From: Pseudomonas alcaligenes
GTDB taxonomy: Bacteria > Pseudomonadota > Gammaproteobacteria > Pseudomonadales > Pseudomonadaceae
Assembly (NCBI RefSeq): GCF_041729615.1
Contig: NZ_CP154874.1
Span: 935,001 to 999,000, forward strand
Reading direction: 5' to 3'
DNA length: 64,000 bases
Part shown: positions 1 to 9,253 of the stretch, piece by piece
How the letters are laid out: each line of letters opens with the position of its first letter
How positions within the stretch are numbered: position 1 is the stretch's first letter
Made by a program: the position numbers and the translations under genes
Notes under the pieces: generated by a model
The model's database searches: none
What the model was told of the DNA's origin: nothing
Seen by the model: the letters and a program-made list of their open reading frames with translations, nothing else

Positions 1-598
1 CGATATTATCGTCGTCATCGATGAAGGCCACCGGACGCATCGAGCGCCCCATGCGCAGCGCAGCAACCAACTGGTTGCCAGCTGTTCCCGCACCATAGAT
101 GGCCACACGGGGAAGCCCGTCATCCTTGGCCACCAGGCTCATGACCGCGCGCACGTTGAACCAGTCGCCCATGAAGTACTGGCGCATCAGCAGGCGCAGC
201 CCACCCGCCAGCAACAAACTCAGCCACCAGTAGTTGAATACCAGTGAGCGCGGCACCACGGCTGGAACGTTGCGGTTCCAGTACACCACCAGCGCCAGCA
301 GCAGGGCCGACACGGTGACCGCCTTGAAGATGGTCACCAGAGCATCGTTGCCGAGGTAACGCAGTACCGCACGGTACATACCGGAACGGATGTAGATGGG
401 TATGGCGATCAAGGGCGCTGCCGCGAACAACCAGAGGTGATCGCCCAGAGGGTTGATCAGCTTGTCCGAACCCAGCCGAACCCAGAACGCCAGCCACAGC
501 GCCCCCCAGCACAGCAGGATATCGGCGCTGACCTGCAACAGACGCTTGTAACGACGCGGCCAGCTCACCAGCCAAAGGCGCAAATTCATAGGCTCCAT
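1..598 (-). CDS. wbpM: WbpM-like nucleotide-sugar dehydratase, N-terminal part
   Basis: Only the first ~199 residues are present; the gene runs off the left edge. The translation starts MEPMNLRLWLVSWPRRYKRL and shows several hydrophobic helices in its first ~120 residues, then a nucleotide-binding glycine motif (YGAGTAGNQLVAAL, near residue 169). This is the layout of the inner-membrane WbpM/FlaA1-type UDP-GlcNAc 4,6-dehydratases that make precursors for O-antigen QuiNAc or FucNAc. The next genes (WbpL- and WbpV-like) support this. A second ATG at 589 has GGAG just upstream and could be the true start. The catalytic region lies outside the window, so substrate cannot be judged. Confidence 0.85.
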   Translation of the reverse strand, partial: MEPMNLRLWLVSWPRRYKRLLQVSADILLCWGALWLAFWVRLGSDKLINPLGDHLWLFAAAPLIAIPIYIRSGMYRAVLRYLGNDALVTIFKAVTVSALLLALVVYWNRNVPAVVPRSLVFNYWWLSLLLAGGLRLLMRQYFMGDWFNVRAVMSLVAKDDGLPRVAIYGAGTAGNQLVAALRMGRSMRPVAFIDDDDNI

Positions 599-622
599 GC
601 CCCGAAAAATGTCAGACAACCA

Positions 623-1633
623 CTACTCTGCGAGACCTGCACGGTATTTCAGCGCCAACCAGATCAACGGCGCATAGGCCAGGGGAACAACCAGCCAGGC
701 ATCTCCATTCAGCGCCACCCACAGCGCGAGGGGCAGCAGCCAGAGCAGATTGATCAGCGCGACAGCGGCGGTCACCGGCAAATGTCGCCCCAGCGAACGG
801 GTCGCATGCTGATAGGCGTGACTGCGGTGTGCCTCGTAGACTTTCTCGCCACGCCAGAAACGGCGCAGCAAGGTGATACTGGCATCCACCAGAAACACCC
901 CCAGCAGGATAACCCAGGCGCCAAGCAGCTGCGGCTCTAGCCAGGCCATCTGCAGGGAAACCAGACCGAGCATCAGGCCGAGGAAACCACTACCGGCATC
1001 CCCCATGAAGATCTTTGCCGGCGGCCAGTTCCAGAGCAGGAAGCCTCCTGCTGCCGCTGCCAGCACCGCCGGCAGCAGGGCAGCCTGCCAGTTACCCAGC
1101 ACACCACAGAGCAACCCGGCGGCGGCGCAGGTGGTGACCGCCTCGATACCGGCAATCCCGTCTATGCCATCCATGAAATTGTACAGATTGAGTAGCCATA
1201 CCAGGTACAGCAGCCCCAGCGGCATACCTAGCCAGCCCAGCTGCACAGCCGTGTCACCCAGCTGTAACGGCGGCAAGCCGCCCAACCAGTAGAGCCCCCA
1301 GCCAGCTGCCAGGAAATGTACCAACAGGCGCCAGCGTGCCGGTACATGGCCGTGATCGTCGAGAAAACCGATCAGGGCAACCAGCCCCCCCCCACCCAGC
1401 AGAGCGACCGCATGCTCAGGCTCGACCAGCCCCTGGAACAGGAATACAAGTAGCGCCAGCATGAAGCTCAGCACTATGGCCATACCGCCGCCGCGCGGCG
1501 TAGGCACACTGTGGGAACTGCGCTGGTTGGGCATGTCCAGAATATTGCGGCGCAAGGCGTAATGACGCATGCCGCCGGTAACGCCCCAGGCAAACAGCAG
1601 CACCGTGATCAGAAGCATTGCCGGCATCAGCAT
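623..1633 (-). CDS. wbpL: WbpL-like undecaprenyl-phosphate sugar-1-phosphate transferase
   Basis: A 336-residue polytopic inner-membrane protein of the MraY/WecA family (glycosyltransferase family 4). These enzymes start O-antigen synthesis by moving a HexNAc-1-phosphate from a UDP-sugar to undecaprenyl phosphate. Visible signatures are the aspartate pair in LDDHGHVPAR (91-100), NFMDGIDGIAG (152-162), GDAGS (211-215) and the histidine motif HRSHAYQH (269-276). The start overlaps the end of the upstream epimerase by seven bases, so the two are probably co-translated. The order epimerase, WbpL, WbpM matches the end of several P. aeruginosa O-antigen clusters. The exact sugar (FucNAc or QuiNAc) is inferred, not shown. 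Confidence 0.88.
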   Translation of the reverse strand: MLMPAMLLITVLLFAWGVTGGMRHYALRRNILDMPNQRSSHSVPTPRGGGMAIVLSFMLALLVFLFQGLVEPEHAVALLGGGGLVALIGFLDDHGHVPARWRLLVHFLAAGWGLYWLGGLPPLQLGDTAVQLGWLGMPLGLLYLVWLLNLYNFMDGIDGIAGIEAVTTCAAAGLLCGVLGNWQAALLPAVLAAAAGGFLLWNWPPAKIFMGDAGSGFLGLMLGLVSLQMAWLEPQLLGAWVILLGVFLVDASITLLRRFWRGEKVYEAHRSHAYQHATRSLGRHLPVTAAVALINLLWLLPLALWVALNGDAWLVVPLAYAPLIWLALKYRAGLAE

Positions 1634-2592
1634 GTCTTGCTCCTCATGAAACCTGCAGCAGTCTGTAACAATGCCTGCCGAGCCGGCACGGGTGGATTCC
1701 AGCCCAATAACCTACGGGTCTTGCTTATATCGACCTGAAGGGAACCATACAGCCGCTGAATCAATGCCTCGCGCCCGAGCAACTGCAATGCCCGACGCAG
1801 TGCCGCCGCCCAGGGCAAGAGACGGGCAGGCTTGCCCATCGCGCCCCCCAGACACCGAAGCAGGTCGCTTGTCGAAAGGTCTTCGCCGTCGCTGACCAGG
1901 AACACCTGGTTGGCTGCGGCCGGGTGCTCGATACAGTGACACAGCAAGTCGACCAGATTCTCCAGGGCCACCAGGCTGCGGCGATTGTCGATGCCTGCCA
2001 GCGGCAGCGGTAAGCCGCGGTCCAGCCAGTTCAACATACTGAGGAAATTGGCTCTCACCCCAGGCCCATGAACCAGCGGCGGACGGATGATCACGACCTC
2101 CATGCCGGTCTCTCGGGCGATCTGCAGCAATCCCTGCTCGGCCTCGTACTTGGAGATACCGTAGGGATCATTGGGTGCCGGCGCGTCATCCGCCCGGAAG
2201 GGCACGCCAGGACGACTCTCCTCGCCGTTGACCTTGATCGAGCTGAGAAACAGGAAGCGCCTGACCCCGGCAGCGGCAGAGGCCCTCGCCAGCGCCAGGG
2301 TACCGAGCACATTGACTCGACGAAACTCGGCCAGCGGATCGTCCGCCCGTTCGCGCATCACATGAACACGGGCGGCGGCATGCACCACAACCGAGATGCC
2401 TTGCTGCTGCAACGCCTCGAACCGGCACTCCTCGAGGTTGCCCAGTTGCAGGCAAGCAACGCCGCCAACCGCCATGGGGCCGCCCTCGCGACGCACGCCA
2501 GCGATGACTTCTATTCCAGGCTCCTGACTGAGCCTCGCTAACAAAGCACTTCCGACAAAACCGGAGGCCCCTGTCACAAGCACCCGTTTCAT
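1627..2592 (-). CDS. wbpV: WbpV-like NAD-dependent nucleotide-sugar epimerase/reductase
   Basis: A 321-residue extended short-chain dehydrogenase. The NAD-binding motif GASGFVG lies near residues 8-14, followed by a serine-rich segment (FLFLSSIKVNG) and the catalytic Tyr-x3-Lys in YGISKYEAE. Such proteins next to WbpL/WbpM make UDP-linked QuiNAc or FucNAc for O-antigen. The start is the ATG at 2592, because MKRVLVTGASG is the usual family N-terminus; a longer in-frame reading to 2646 adds residues unlike the family. Whether it acts as a C4 reductase (WbpV/WbpK) or a 4-epimerase (GalE) cannot be told from sequence alone. Confidence 0.8.
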   Translation of the reverse strand: MKRVLVTGASGFVGSALLARLSQEPGIEVIAGVRREGGPMAVGGVACLQLGNLEECRFEALQQQGISVVVHAAARVHVMRERADDPLAEFRRVNVLGTLALARASAAAGVRRFLFLSSIKVNGEESRPGVPFRADDAPAPNDPYGISKYEAEQGLLQIARETGMEVVIIRPPLVHGPGVRANFLSMLNWLDRGLPLPLAGIDNRRSLVALENLVDLLCHCIEHPAAANQVFLVSDGEDLSTSDLLRCLGGAMGKPARLLPWAAALRRALQLLGREALIQRLYGSLQVDISKTRRLLGWNPPVPARQALLQTAAGFMRSKTC

Positions 2593-2679
2593 GGGTAAGC
2601 ACTCACTGGGATGATTATTCAGGTTGCCATTGTGCCCAAGAAGCAAACGGCAGGGGGAACGAGCAAGATGCGACCGGAA

Positions 2680-2940
2680 TCACTCCGGCGCTGAGGTGCG
2701 GCGCAAACGCAGCGAGCCGAGCTTTCTGCGACCTGCCAGCCAGAGCCCCAGCAGAGTGGAACTAAAGGCCCCTAGCAGGAAGGCGACGATCAGCAGAATG
2801 GAGAAAGGTAATTGCGGGGTAATCCAGTGCAGGAAATGAAACTGCGACTGCTGAGGGTTCTGCAGGATCAGCAGAATGACCGCGAGACCGACCAGCATCA
2901 AGGCCAGGAACAGCAACAACCTGCCCACACGACTCAGCAC
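2680..2940 (-). CDS. lapA: LapA-domain (DUF1049) inner-membrane protein
   Basis: An 86-residue protein with two hydrophobic helices (about 7-27 and 43-67) joined by a short polar loop, and a basic C-terminal tail (GRRKLGSLRLRRTS). This is the LapA/YciS layout. LapA proteins work with LapB in controlling LPS assembly, and the family commonly lies next to ihfB, as here. The start is GTG at 2940, with GGAG six bases upstream. It lies 27 bases after ihfB on the same strand. Unlike enterobacteria, no lapB follows; O-antigen genes come next instead. Confidence 0.85.
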   Translation of the reverse strand: MLSRVGRLLLFLALMLVGLAVILLILQNPQQSQFHFLHWITPQLPFSILLIVAFLLGAFSSTLLGLWLAGRRKLGSLRLRRTSAPE

Positions 2941-2967
2941 GAATAGCTCCGGACTTTCAACAGGTAT

Positions 2968-3252
2968 TCACTCATCTTCGTTGACGCGATCGCGCAGTTC
3001 CTTGCCAGGCTTGAAGTGCGGCACGTACTTGCCATCCAGCCGCACCGACTCGCCGGTCTTGGGATTGCGTCCCACGCGCGGCGCACGGTAGTGCAGGGAA
3101 AAGCTGCCAAAGCCGCGGATCTCGATGCGATCACCGGTAGCCAGAGCCTGGGACATCTGCTCTAGCATGGTCTTGATCGCCAGCTCCACGTCCTTGGAGG
3201 ACAGTAGCCCCTGGTGACTGACAATACGCTCGATCAACTCCGACTTGGTCAT
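2968..3252 (-). CDS. ihfB: Integration host factor beta subunit
   Basis: 94 residues, the normal length for IHF beta (HimD), a nucleoid protein that pairs with IhfA and bends DNA at specific sites in recombination and transcription control. The start [10 protein letters not shown] and the DNA-binding arm region [20 protein letters not shown] (about 47-66), with the intercalating proline in GRNPKTG, are clear, followed by [10 protein letters not shown]. It lies downstream of rpsA, the conserved gammaproteobacterial arrangement, but is separated from it by a terminator at 3371-3393, so it probably also has its own promoter in 3253-3360. Confidence 0.97.
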   Translation of the reverse strand: MTKSELIERIVSHQGLLSSKDVELAIKTMLEQMSQALATGDRIEIRGFGSFSLHYRAPRVGRNPKTGESVRLDGKYVPHFKPGKELRDRVNEDE

Positions 3253-3365
3253 GGTTTTCCCTTCTTTTTCAAGCGGCTAGATCATCTAGTAGGGTGTTTT
3301 TAGCACGCCCGCCAGGCTTTGGATAGTCCGAATGTCAAGAGGGGATGATGATTGGCGCGGAAACG

Positions 3366-3393
3366 AAAAAGGGCGACCGAAGTCGCCCTTTTT
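3366..3393. terminator. Intrinsic terminator after rpsA
   Basis: Stem GGGCGAC (3371-3377) and GTCGCCC (3382-3388) with a CGAA loop. It is flanked by A5 on one side and T5 on the other, so it can end transcription on either strand. It sits directly after the rpsA stop codon. Confidence 0.85.
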
Positions 3394-3410
3394 CCAGCTG
3401 AAACCGGAAC

Positions 3411-5090
3411 TTAGTTCTGGTTCATCTGGGCACGGATCAGATCACCGATGGTGGTCGGACCAGTGGTCTCGGCTTCCTGCTTGTTACGCAGCTCTTTCAT
3501 CGCATCCTTCTCGTCTTCGACGTCTTTGGACTTGATGGACAGGCTGATAACGCGGGACTTGCGGTCGATGCTGATGATCTTGGCTTCGACTTCGTCGCCT
3601 TCCTTCAGCACGTTGCGGGCGTCTTCGACGCGGTCGCGGCTGATTTCGGAAGCCTTCAGGATGCCTTCGATGTCGCCACCCAGGCTGATCACGGCGCCCT
3701 TGGCGTCCACTTCCTTGACGGTACCGCGCACGATGGTGCCTTTCTCGTTCAGGGAGGCGTAGTTGGAGAACGGATCGTCTTCCAGCTGCTTGATGCCCAG
3801 GGAGATGCGCTCGCGCTCCGGATCAACGGAGAGGATGACGGTTTCCAGCTCGTCGCCCTTCTTGAAGCGGCGTACGGCTTCTTCGCCCACTTCGTTCCAG
3901 GAAATGTCGGACAGGTGAACCAGACCGTCGATGCCGCCGTCCAGACCGATGAAGATACCGAAATCGGTGATCGACTTGATGGTGCCGGAGATCTTGTCGC
4001 CCTTGTTGAACTGGCCGGAGAAGTCTTCCCACGGGTTCGACTTGCACTGCTTGATACCCAGGGAGATACGACGACGCTCTTCGTCGATGTCCAGAACCTG
4101 AACTTCCACTTCGTCGCCGACCTGAACGACTTTGGACGGATGGATGTTCTTGTTGGTCCAATCCATCTCGGACACGTGCACCAGGCCTTCCACGCCCTCT
4201 TCCAGCTCGGCGAAGCAGCCGTAGTCGGTCAGGTTGGTGACTTTGGCGGTAACACGGGTGCCTTCCGGATAACGGGCCTTGATGGCGACCCACGGATCTT
4301 CGCCCAGCTGCTTCAGACCCAGGGAGACGCGGTTGCGCTCGCGGTCGTACTTCAGGACCTTGACGTCGATCTCGTCGCCAACGTTGACGATCTCGGACGG
4401 GTGCTTGATGCGCTTCCAGGCCATGTCGGTGATGTGCAGCAGGCCATCTACGCCGCCCAGGTCAACGAACGCACCGTAGTCGGTGAGGTTCTTGACGATA
4501 CCTTTGACCTGCTGGCCTTCCTGCAGGGATTCCAGCAGAGCTTCGCGCTCGGCGCTGTTCTCGGCTTCCAGCACGCTGCGACGGGAAACGACAACGTTGT
4601 TGCGCTTCTGGTCCAGCTTGATGACCTTGAACTCCAGCTCTTTGCCTTCCAGGTGGGTGGTATCACGCACCGGACGGACATCGACCAGGGAGCCCGGCAG
4701 GAACGCGCGGATGCCGTTGACGTCAACGGTGAAGCCGCCTTTGACCTTGCCGTTGATAACGCCCTTGACCACTTCTTCAGCGTTGAACGCAGCTTCCAGA
4801 ACCAGCCAGGACTCGGCGCGCTTGGCTTTCTCGCGGGACAGCTTGGTTTCACCGAAGCCGTCTTCCACAGCGTCCAGCGCAACGTGGACTTCGTCACCGA
4901 CCTTGATGGTCAGCTCGCCTTGTTCGTTGAAGAACTGGTCGAGCGGGATGACGCCCTCGGACTTCAGGCCGGCATGTACGGTGACCCAGTCACCGTCGAT
5001 GTCGACCACGATGCCGGTGATGATGGCACCCGGCTGCATGTCGAGGGATTTCAGGCTTTCTTCAAAAAGTTCTGCAAAGCTTTCGCTCAT
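3411..5090 (-). CDS. rpsA: 30S ribosomal protein S1
   Basis: 559 residues, the usual length. S1 binds mRNA and brings it to the 30S subunit. Six S1 RNA-binding repeats can be followed, with recurring signatures such as [21 protein letters not shown] (first repeat) and [40 protein letters not shown] and [20 protein letters not shown] in the later ones. The start ATG at 5090 has AGGAAT upstream. It follows cmk, as in most gammaproteobacteria, with a terminator-like hairpin in the 146-base gap that may limit read-through or act in the S1 leader. Confidence 0.98.
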   Translation of the reverse strand: MSESFAELFEESLKSLDMQPGAIITGIVVDIDGDWVTVHAGLKSEGVIPLDQFFNEQGELTIKVGDEVHVALDAVEDGFGETKLSREKAKRAESWLVLEAAFNAEEVVKGVINGKVKGGFTVDVNGIRAFLPGSLVDVRPVRDTTHLEGKELEFKVIKLDQKRNNVVVSRRSVLEAENSAEREALLESLQEGQQVKGIVKNLTDYGAFVDLGGVDGLLHITDMAWKRIKHPSEIVNVGDEIDVKVLKYDRERNRVSLGLKQLGEDPWVAIKARYPEGTRVTAKVTNLTDYGCFAELEEGVEGLVHVSEMDWTNKNIHPSKVVQVGDEVEVQVLDIDEERRRISLGIKQCKSNPWEDFSGQFNKGDKISGTIKSITDFGIFIGLDGGIDGLVHLSDISWNEVGEEAVRRFKKGDELETVILSVDPERERISLGIKQLEDDPFSNYASLNEKGTIVRGTVKEVDAKGAVISLGGDIEGILKASEISRDRVEDARNVLKEGDEVEAKIISIDRKSRVISLSIKSKDVEDEKDAMKELRNKQEAETTGPTTIGDLIRAQMNQN

Positions 5091-5160
5091 GTTGATTCCT
5101 GTTGATCAAGGGCGGGGATTCGCCCAAACCACACTCCAGACAATGTGGGTTCGTTCATGT

Positions 5161-5203
5161 AAAAAGAGGCCTGCGGGACTGTGACTGGTCTCCCGCCTGC
5201 CTC
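5161..5203 (-). terminator. Terminator-like hairpin between cmk and rpsA
   Basis: Read on the minus strand, GAGGC and GCGGGA pair with TCCCGC and GCCTC. The two stem halves are broken by a symmetric AG/AG internal loop, and five T residues follow (5165-5161). It lies in the rpsA leader, so it could either end the cmk operon transcript or act as an attenuator for rpsA. Confidence 0.6.
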
Positions 5204-5236
5204 CTTGCGAGCCTTTCGACTTAAGTCAGCCGTGGC

Positions 5237-5905
5237 TCAATTACCCGCGAGATCACGATTGGCGACCTCGCTGAGAATTCTTTCCAGCACCTGCTCGATG
5301 CTCAGCTCGGTGGAATCCAGCTGAATGGCGTCAGCCGCCGGCTTCAGCGGAGCCACGGCGCGCTGCATGTCGCGCTCATCACGCGCACGAATCTCGTCTA
5401 GCAGACTCGTCAGGCTAACACCTTCCACCTTGCCTTTCAACTGCAGGTAGCGGCGACGGGCCCGTTCCTCGGCGCTGGCGGTCAGGTAGATCTTCAGCGG
5501 CGCGTCCGGGAACACCACGGTGCCCATGTCGCGACCATCGGCCACCAGGCCCGGTGCCTCGCGGAAGGCGCGCTGACGCTGCAGGAGCGCCTCGCGCACC
5601 GCCGGCAACGAAGCGACCATGGAGGCACCGGCACCGACCTGTTCATTGCGGATGGCGTCGGTGACTTCCTCGCCCTCGAGGATGATGCGCTTGTCGATGA
5701 ACTGCACGTCCAGGTGGGCGGCCAGTGTCTTCAGCGCTTCCTCGTTGGTCAGGTCGATGCCGTGATTACCGGCGGCGAAGGCCAGCAGGCGATAGAGCGC
5801 GCCGGAATCCAGCAGCTTCCAGCCCAGCTTGGCAGCCAGCAGGCCGGCGACGGTACCCTTGCCCGAGCCGCTCGGTCCGTCGATGGTGATCACCATGGCG
5901 CTCAT
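5237..5905 (-). CDS. cmk: Cytidylate kinase
   Basis: 222 residues. Cmk phosphorylates CMP and dCMP with ATP in the cytoplasm. The P-loop GPSGSGKGT is at residues 10-18, followed by LLDSGALYR and, later, [20 protein letters not shown] and the lid arginines in [10 protein letters not shown], all typical of bacterial CMP kinases. The start at 5905 ([10 protein letters not shown]) overlaps the stop of the tyrA-aroA fusion (ATGA), implying translational coupling; a second ATG at 5896 is possible. The order aroA-cmk-rpsA is widely conserved. Confidence 0.96.
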   Translation of the reverse strand: MSAMVITIDGPSGSGKGTVAGLLAAKLGWKLLDSGALYRLLAFAAGNHGIDLTNEEALKTLAAHLDVQFIDKRIILEGEEVTDAIRNEQVGAGASMVASLPAVREALLQRQRAFREAPGLVADGRDMGTVVFPDAPLKIYLTASAEERARRRYLQLKGKVEGVSLTSLLDEIRARDERDMQRAVAPLKPAADAIQLDSTELSIEQVLERILSEVANRDLAGN

Positions 5906-8130
5906 TTGCCCTCCTCCGCCACGCGGATGCCGGCACTGGCGGCCAGGCCGAGGAAGTTGGGGAAGGAAGTGGCGACGTTGGCGCAGTCGTGGATGCGGAT
6001 CGGTGCCGTGGCGCGCAGCGAGGCGACGCTGAAGGACATGGCGATGCGGTGGTCGCCATGGCTCCACACCTCGCCGCCGCCGATCGGACCGCCCTCGATA
6101 ATGATGCCGTCCGGGGTCGGCTCGGCTTTCACGCCCAGAGCGATCAGGCCGTCGGCCATCACCTGGATGCGGTCGGATTCCTTCACGCGCAGCTCCTCGG
6201 CGCCGCGCAGCACGGTGCGACCTTCGGCACAGGCAGCGGCGACGAACAGCACCGGGAACTCGTCGATGGCTAGCGGCACCAGGTCCTCGGGGATGTCGAT
6301 ACCCTTGAGCTTGGCCGCGCGCACGCGGATGTCCGCCACCGGCTCGCCGCCGACTTCGCGCTGGTTTTCCAGGCTCAGGTCGGCGCCCATCAGCTTGAGG
6401 ATGTCGATCACGCCGGTACGGGTCGGGTTGATGCCGACGTGCTCCAGCACCAGCTCGGAACCCTCGGCGATGCTGGCGGCGACCAGGAAGAAGGCAGCCG
6501 AGGAGATGTCAGCCGGCACTTCGATATGAGTGGCACTGAGCTTGTGGCCGGACTCGACGCTGGCGACATTGCCATCGACCGCTACCGGATAACCGAAGCC
6601 GCGCAGCATGCGCTCGGTGTGGTCGCGGGTCGGCGCCGGCTCGGTCACGCGGGTCTCGCCGGCGGCATACAGGCCGGCCAGCAGCAGGCAGGATTTGACT
6701 TGGGCGCTGGCCATAGGCATTTCGTAGCTCATGCCGGTCAGGCGCTGGCCACCGCGAATGGTCAGCGGCGGACGGCCTTCAGGACCGGTCTCGATCACCG
6801 CGCCCATCTCGCGCAGCGGCTTGGCCACGCGGTTCATCGGGCGCTTGGACAGCGAAGCGTCGCCGGTCAGCACGGTGTCAAACGGCTGTGCGGCCAGCAG
6901 ACCGGAGAGCAGGCGCATGGAGGTACCGGAGTTGCCCAGGTACAGCGGGCCGGGCGGCGGCTTGAGGCCATTCAGACCCACACCATGGATGGTCACCTTG
7001 CCATGATGCGGACCTTCGATCACCACGCCCATGTCGCGGAAGGCCTGCAGGGTGGCCAGGGCGTCCTCGCCTTCGAGGAAGCCCTCCACCTGGGTCACGC
7101 CTTCGGCCAGCGAGCCGAGCATGATCGAGCGGTGCGAGATGGACTTGTCGCCCGGTACGCGGATGCGGCCGGAGAGGGAGCCACCGGGATTGGCGAGGTA
7201 GATCAGGTCGTTCGAGTGCATGGCGTCCACATAGGCCCTGCGGGCCAGGATTTTGCTGAAATGCTCGCGGGCATGCCGGGCGCGGGTGAACACGCCGAGC
7301 AACTGATGCCCGTCCCCAGCGTCGACCGCGCCGCGCAGGGCGTCGAGGTCGTCGCGAAATGCGTCGAGGGTGCGCAGCACCGCCTCGCGGTTGGCGAGGA
7401 AGATGTCGTGCCACATCACCGGGTCGCTGCCGGCAATCCGCGTGAAGTCGCGGAAACCGCCGGCGGCGTAACGGAAGATCTCCAGGTTCTCGCTGCGCTT
7501 GGCCAGCGAGTCAACCAGGGTAAAGGCCAGCAGGTGCGGCAGGTGGCTGGTGGCGGCCAGCACCTGGTCGTGGTGCTCCACCTCCATGTGCTCCACATCG
7601 GCACCAAGGGCGCGCCAAAGTCGGTCGATCAGCGCCAGCGCCGCTGCATCGGTGGAGGCCTGCGGCGTGAGGATCACCTTGTGCCGACGGAACAGCTCGG
7701 CATTGGAGGCTTCCACCCCGCTCTGCTCGGAGCCGGCGATCGGATGGCCGGGCACGAAGCGCGCCACCTTGCCATCGAAGGCCAGGCGCGCCGCGCGCAC
7801 CACATTGCCCTTGGCGCTGCCGACGTCGGTGAGCACCGCATCACCCAGTTCCAGCTTGGCCAGTTGGCCCAGCAGCTTTTCCATGGCCAGGATAGGCACC
7901 GCCAGCTGGATCACCGCAGCGCCCTGACAGGCGGCCGCCAGCTCGGTTTCGCAGCGATCGACCACGCCCAGCTCCACGGCCAGGCGGCGCGACTCGGCAT
8001 CCAGATCCACGCCCACCACTTCGTCGAACAGCCCCTTCTCGCGCATGCCCTTGGCGAAGGAGCCGCCGATCAGGCCGAGCCCCACCACCACCAGGCGGCC
8101 GAGTTTGCCCAGCGCGTGTTGCAGCGGCAT
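5902..8130 (-). CDS. tyrA-aroA: Fused prephenate dehydrogenase / EPSP synthase
   Basis: About 742 residues with two enzymes in one chain. Residues ~10-290 are a TyrA-type NAD(P)-dependent dehydrogenase ([37 protein letters not shown]) making tyrosine precursors. From about residue 304 ([12 protein letters not shown]) it is EPSP synthase, step six of the shikimate pathway ([54 protein letters not shown]). The fusion is known in Pseudomonas. ATG at 8130 is listed; an in-frame GTG at 8142 has GGAG ten bases upstream and would overlap hisC by eight bases, so it is a good alternative. It is transcribed with hisC, pheA and serC. Confidence 0.95.
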   Translation of the reverse strand: MPLQHALGKLGRLVVVGLGLIGGSFAKGMREKGLFDEVVGVDLDAESRRLAVELGVVDRCETELAAACQGAAVIQLAVPILAMEKLLGQLAKLELGDAVLTDVGSAKGNVVRAARLAFDGKVARFVPGHPIAGSEQSGVEASNAELFRRHKVILTPQASTDAAALALIDRLWRALGADVEHMEVEHHDQVLAATSHLPHLLAFTLVDSLAKRSENLEIFRYAAGGFRDFTRIAGSDPVMWHDIFLANREAVLRTLDAFRDDLDALRGAVDAGDGHQLLGVFTRARHAREHFSKILARRAYVDAMHSNDLIYLANPGGSLSGRIRVPGDKSISHRSIMLGSLAEGVTQVEGFLEGEDALATLQAFRDMGVVIEGPHHGKVTIHGVGLNGLKPPPGPLYLGNSGTSMRLLSGLLAAQPFDTVLTGDASLSKRPMNRVAKPLREMGAVIETGPEGRPPLTIRGGQRLTGMSYEMPMASAQVKSCLLLAGLYAAGETRVTEPAPTRDHTERMLRGFGYPVAVDGNVASVESGHKLSATHIEVPADISSAAFFLVAASIAEGSELVLEHVGINPTRTGVIDILKLMGADLSLENQREVGGEPVADIRVRAAKLKGIDIPEDLVPLAIDEFPVLFVAAACAEGRTVLRGAEELRVKESDRIQVMADGLIALGVKAEPTPDGIIIEGGPIGGGEVWSHGDHRIAMSFSVASLRATAPIRIHDCANVATSFPNFLGLAASAGIRVAEEGK

Positions 8131-8134
8131 TGCA

Positions 8135-9244
8135 TCAGCCACGGAGAATCTGCTCCAGCGCCTCGAGGAAGCGGGCGTTTTCCTGCTCGGTGCCGATGGA
8201 CACGCGCAGGAAGGTCGGCATGCCGTAGCCGGCCACCGGGCGCACGATGACACCGGCCTGCAGCAGCGCCTGGTTGATCGGCGCAGCATCGCGAGCGAAG
8301 TCGACGGCGATGAAGTTGCCCTTGGACGGAATCCAGCTCAGCCCCAGGCGACGGAAGCCCGCTTCCAGCTGGGCCATGCCGGCATCGTTGGTGCGCCGGC
8401 TGGCCGCCAGGTAGTCGGCATCGTCCAGCGCCGCGCAGGCGGCGCTCAGGGCCAGGCTGTTGACGTTGAACGGCGCACGCACGCGGTTGAGCACATCGGC
8501 CACCTGCGGCGAACTCAGCGCATAGCCGACGCGCAGCGAGGCCAGGCCATAGGCCTTGGAGAAGGTGCGCGAGACCAGCAGGTTGGGGTAGCGCGCCAGG
8601 TATTCGAGGCCGTCCGGCAGCTCGTCGCCTTCGGCGTACTCGATATAGGCCTCGTCCAGTACCACCAGCACGTGCTGCGGCACGCGGGCGAGGAAGGACT
8701 CCAGCGCAGCCGGGCCGAACCAGGTGCCGGTCGGGTTGTTCGGGTTGGCAACGAACACTACGCGGGTGTTCTCGTCGATGGCCGCCAGCATGGCTTCCAG
8801 GTCGTGGCCATGCTCCTTGGCCGGCACCACCTTGCCCTGCGCGCCGACCGCCTGGGTAGCAATCGGGTACACGGCGAAGGCGTACTGGCTGAACACCGCG
8901 TTCAGCCCCGGCGCCAGCCAGGCGCGAGCGACCAGGTCGAGAATGTCATTGGAGCCGTTGCCCAGGGTCACCTGGGCCGGACTGACGCCGCAGCGGGCAG
9001 CCAGCTTGGTTTTCAGCTCGAAGCCGTTGCCGTCCGGGTAGCGGGTCAGCTCGGGCAGCGCCGCGCGGATCGCCTCCAGCGCCTTGGGCGACGGGCCCAG
9101 CGGGTTCTCGTTGCTGGCCAGCTTGACGATGCCGGCCGGGTCGAGATTCAGCTCGCGGGCCAGCTCGTCGACCGGCTTGCCCGGCACGTAGGGCGAGAGT
9201 TTCTGCACGCCCGGCACGGCCAGGGCGAGGAAATCGCAACTCAT
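8135..9244 (-). CDS. hisC: Histidinol-phosphate aminotransferase
   Basis: 369-residue PLP enzyme of fold type I. The N-terminus (PGVQKLSPYVPGKPVDEL) and substrate motifs are typical of HisC. NPNNPTG marks the cofactor pocket, and SRTFSKAYGLASLRVGYAL contains the PLP lysine. It converts imidazole acetol phosphate to histidinol phosphate. In this operon, between pheA and tyrA, it may also transaminate aromatic keto acids (HisH/AroJ-type role); this is inferred from context. Start ATG at 9244 lies nine bases after pheA. Confidence 0.93.
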   Translation of the reverse strand: MSCDFLALAVPGVQKLSPYVPGKPVDELARELNLDPAGIVKLASNENPLGPSPKALEAIRAALPELTRYPDGNGFELKTKLAARCGVSPAQVTLGNGSNDILDLVARAWLAPGLNAVFSQYAFAVYPIATQAVGAQGKVVPAKEHGHDLEAMLAAIDENTRVVFVANPNNPTGTWFGPAALESFLARVPQHVLVVLDEAYIEYAEGDELPDGLEYLARYPNLLVSRTFSKAYGLASLRVGYALSSPQVADVLNRVRAPFNVNSLALSAACAALDDADYLAASRRTNDAGMAQLEAGFRRLGLSWIPSKGNFIAVDFARDAAPINQALLQAGVIVRPVAGYGMPTFLRVSIGTEQENARFLEALEQILRG

Positions 9245-9253
9245 GATGGCTCC

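Noticed and set aside
120..575. 151-codon minus-strand frame overlapping wbpM
   Set aside because: It is out of frame with the membrane helices and glycine motif that identify wbpM in another frame of the same strand.
5908..6067. N-terminal extension of cmk
   Set aside because: The added residues are an out-of-frame reading of aroA and do not resemble CMP kinase; the family start is at 5905.
6439..8250. Long plus-strand frame opposite the tyrA-aroA fusion
   Set aside because: Antisense to well-defined catalytic motifs; His/Gln/Ala-rich shadow of high-GC codons.
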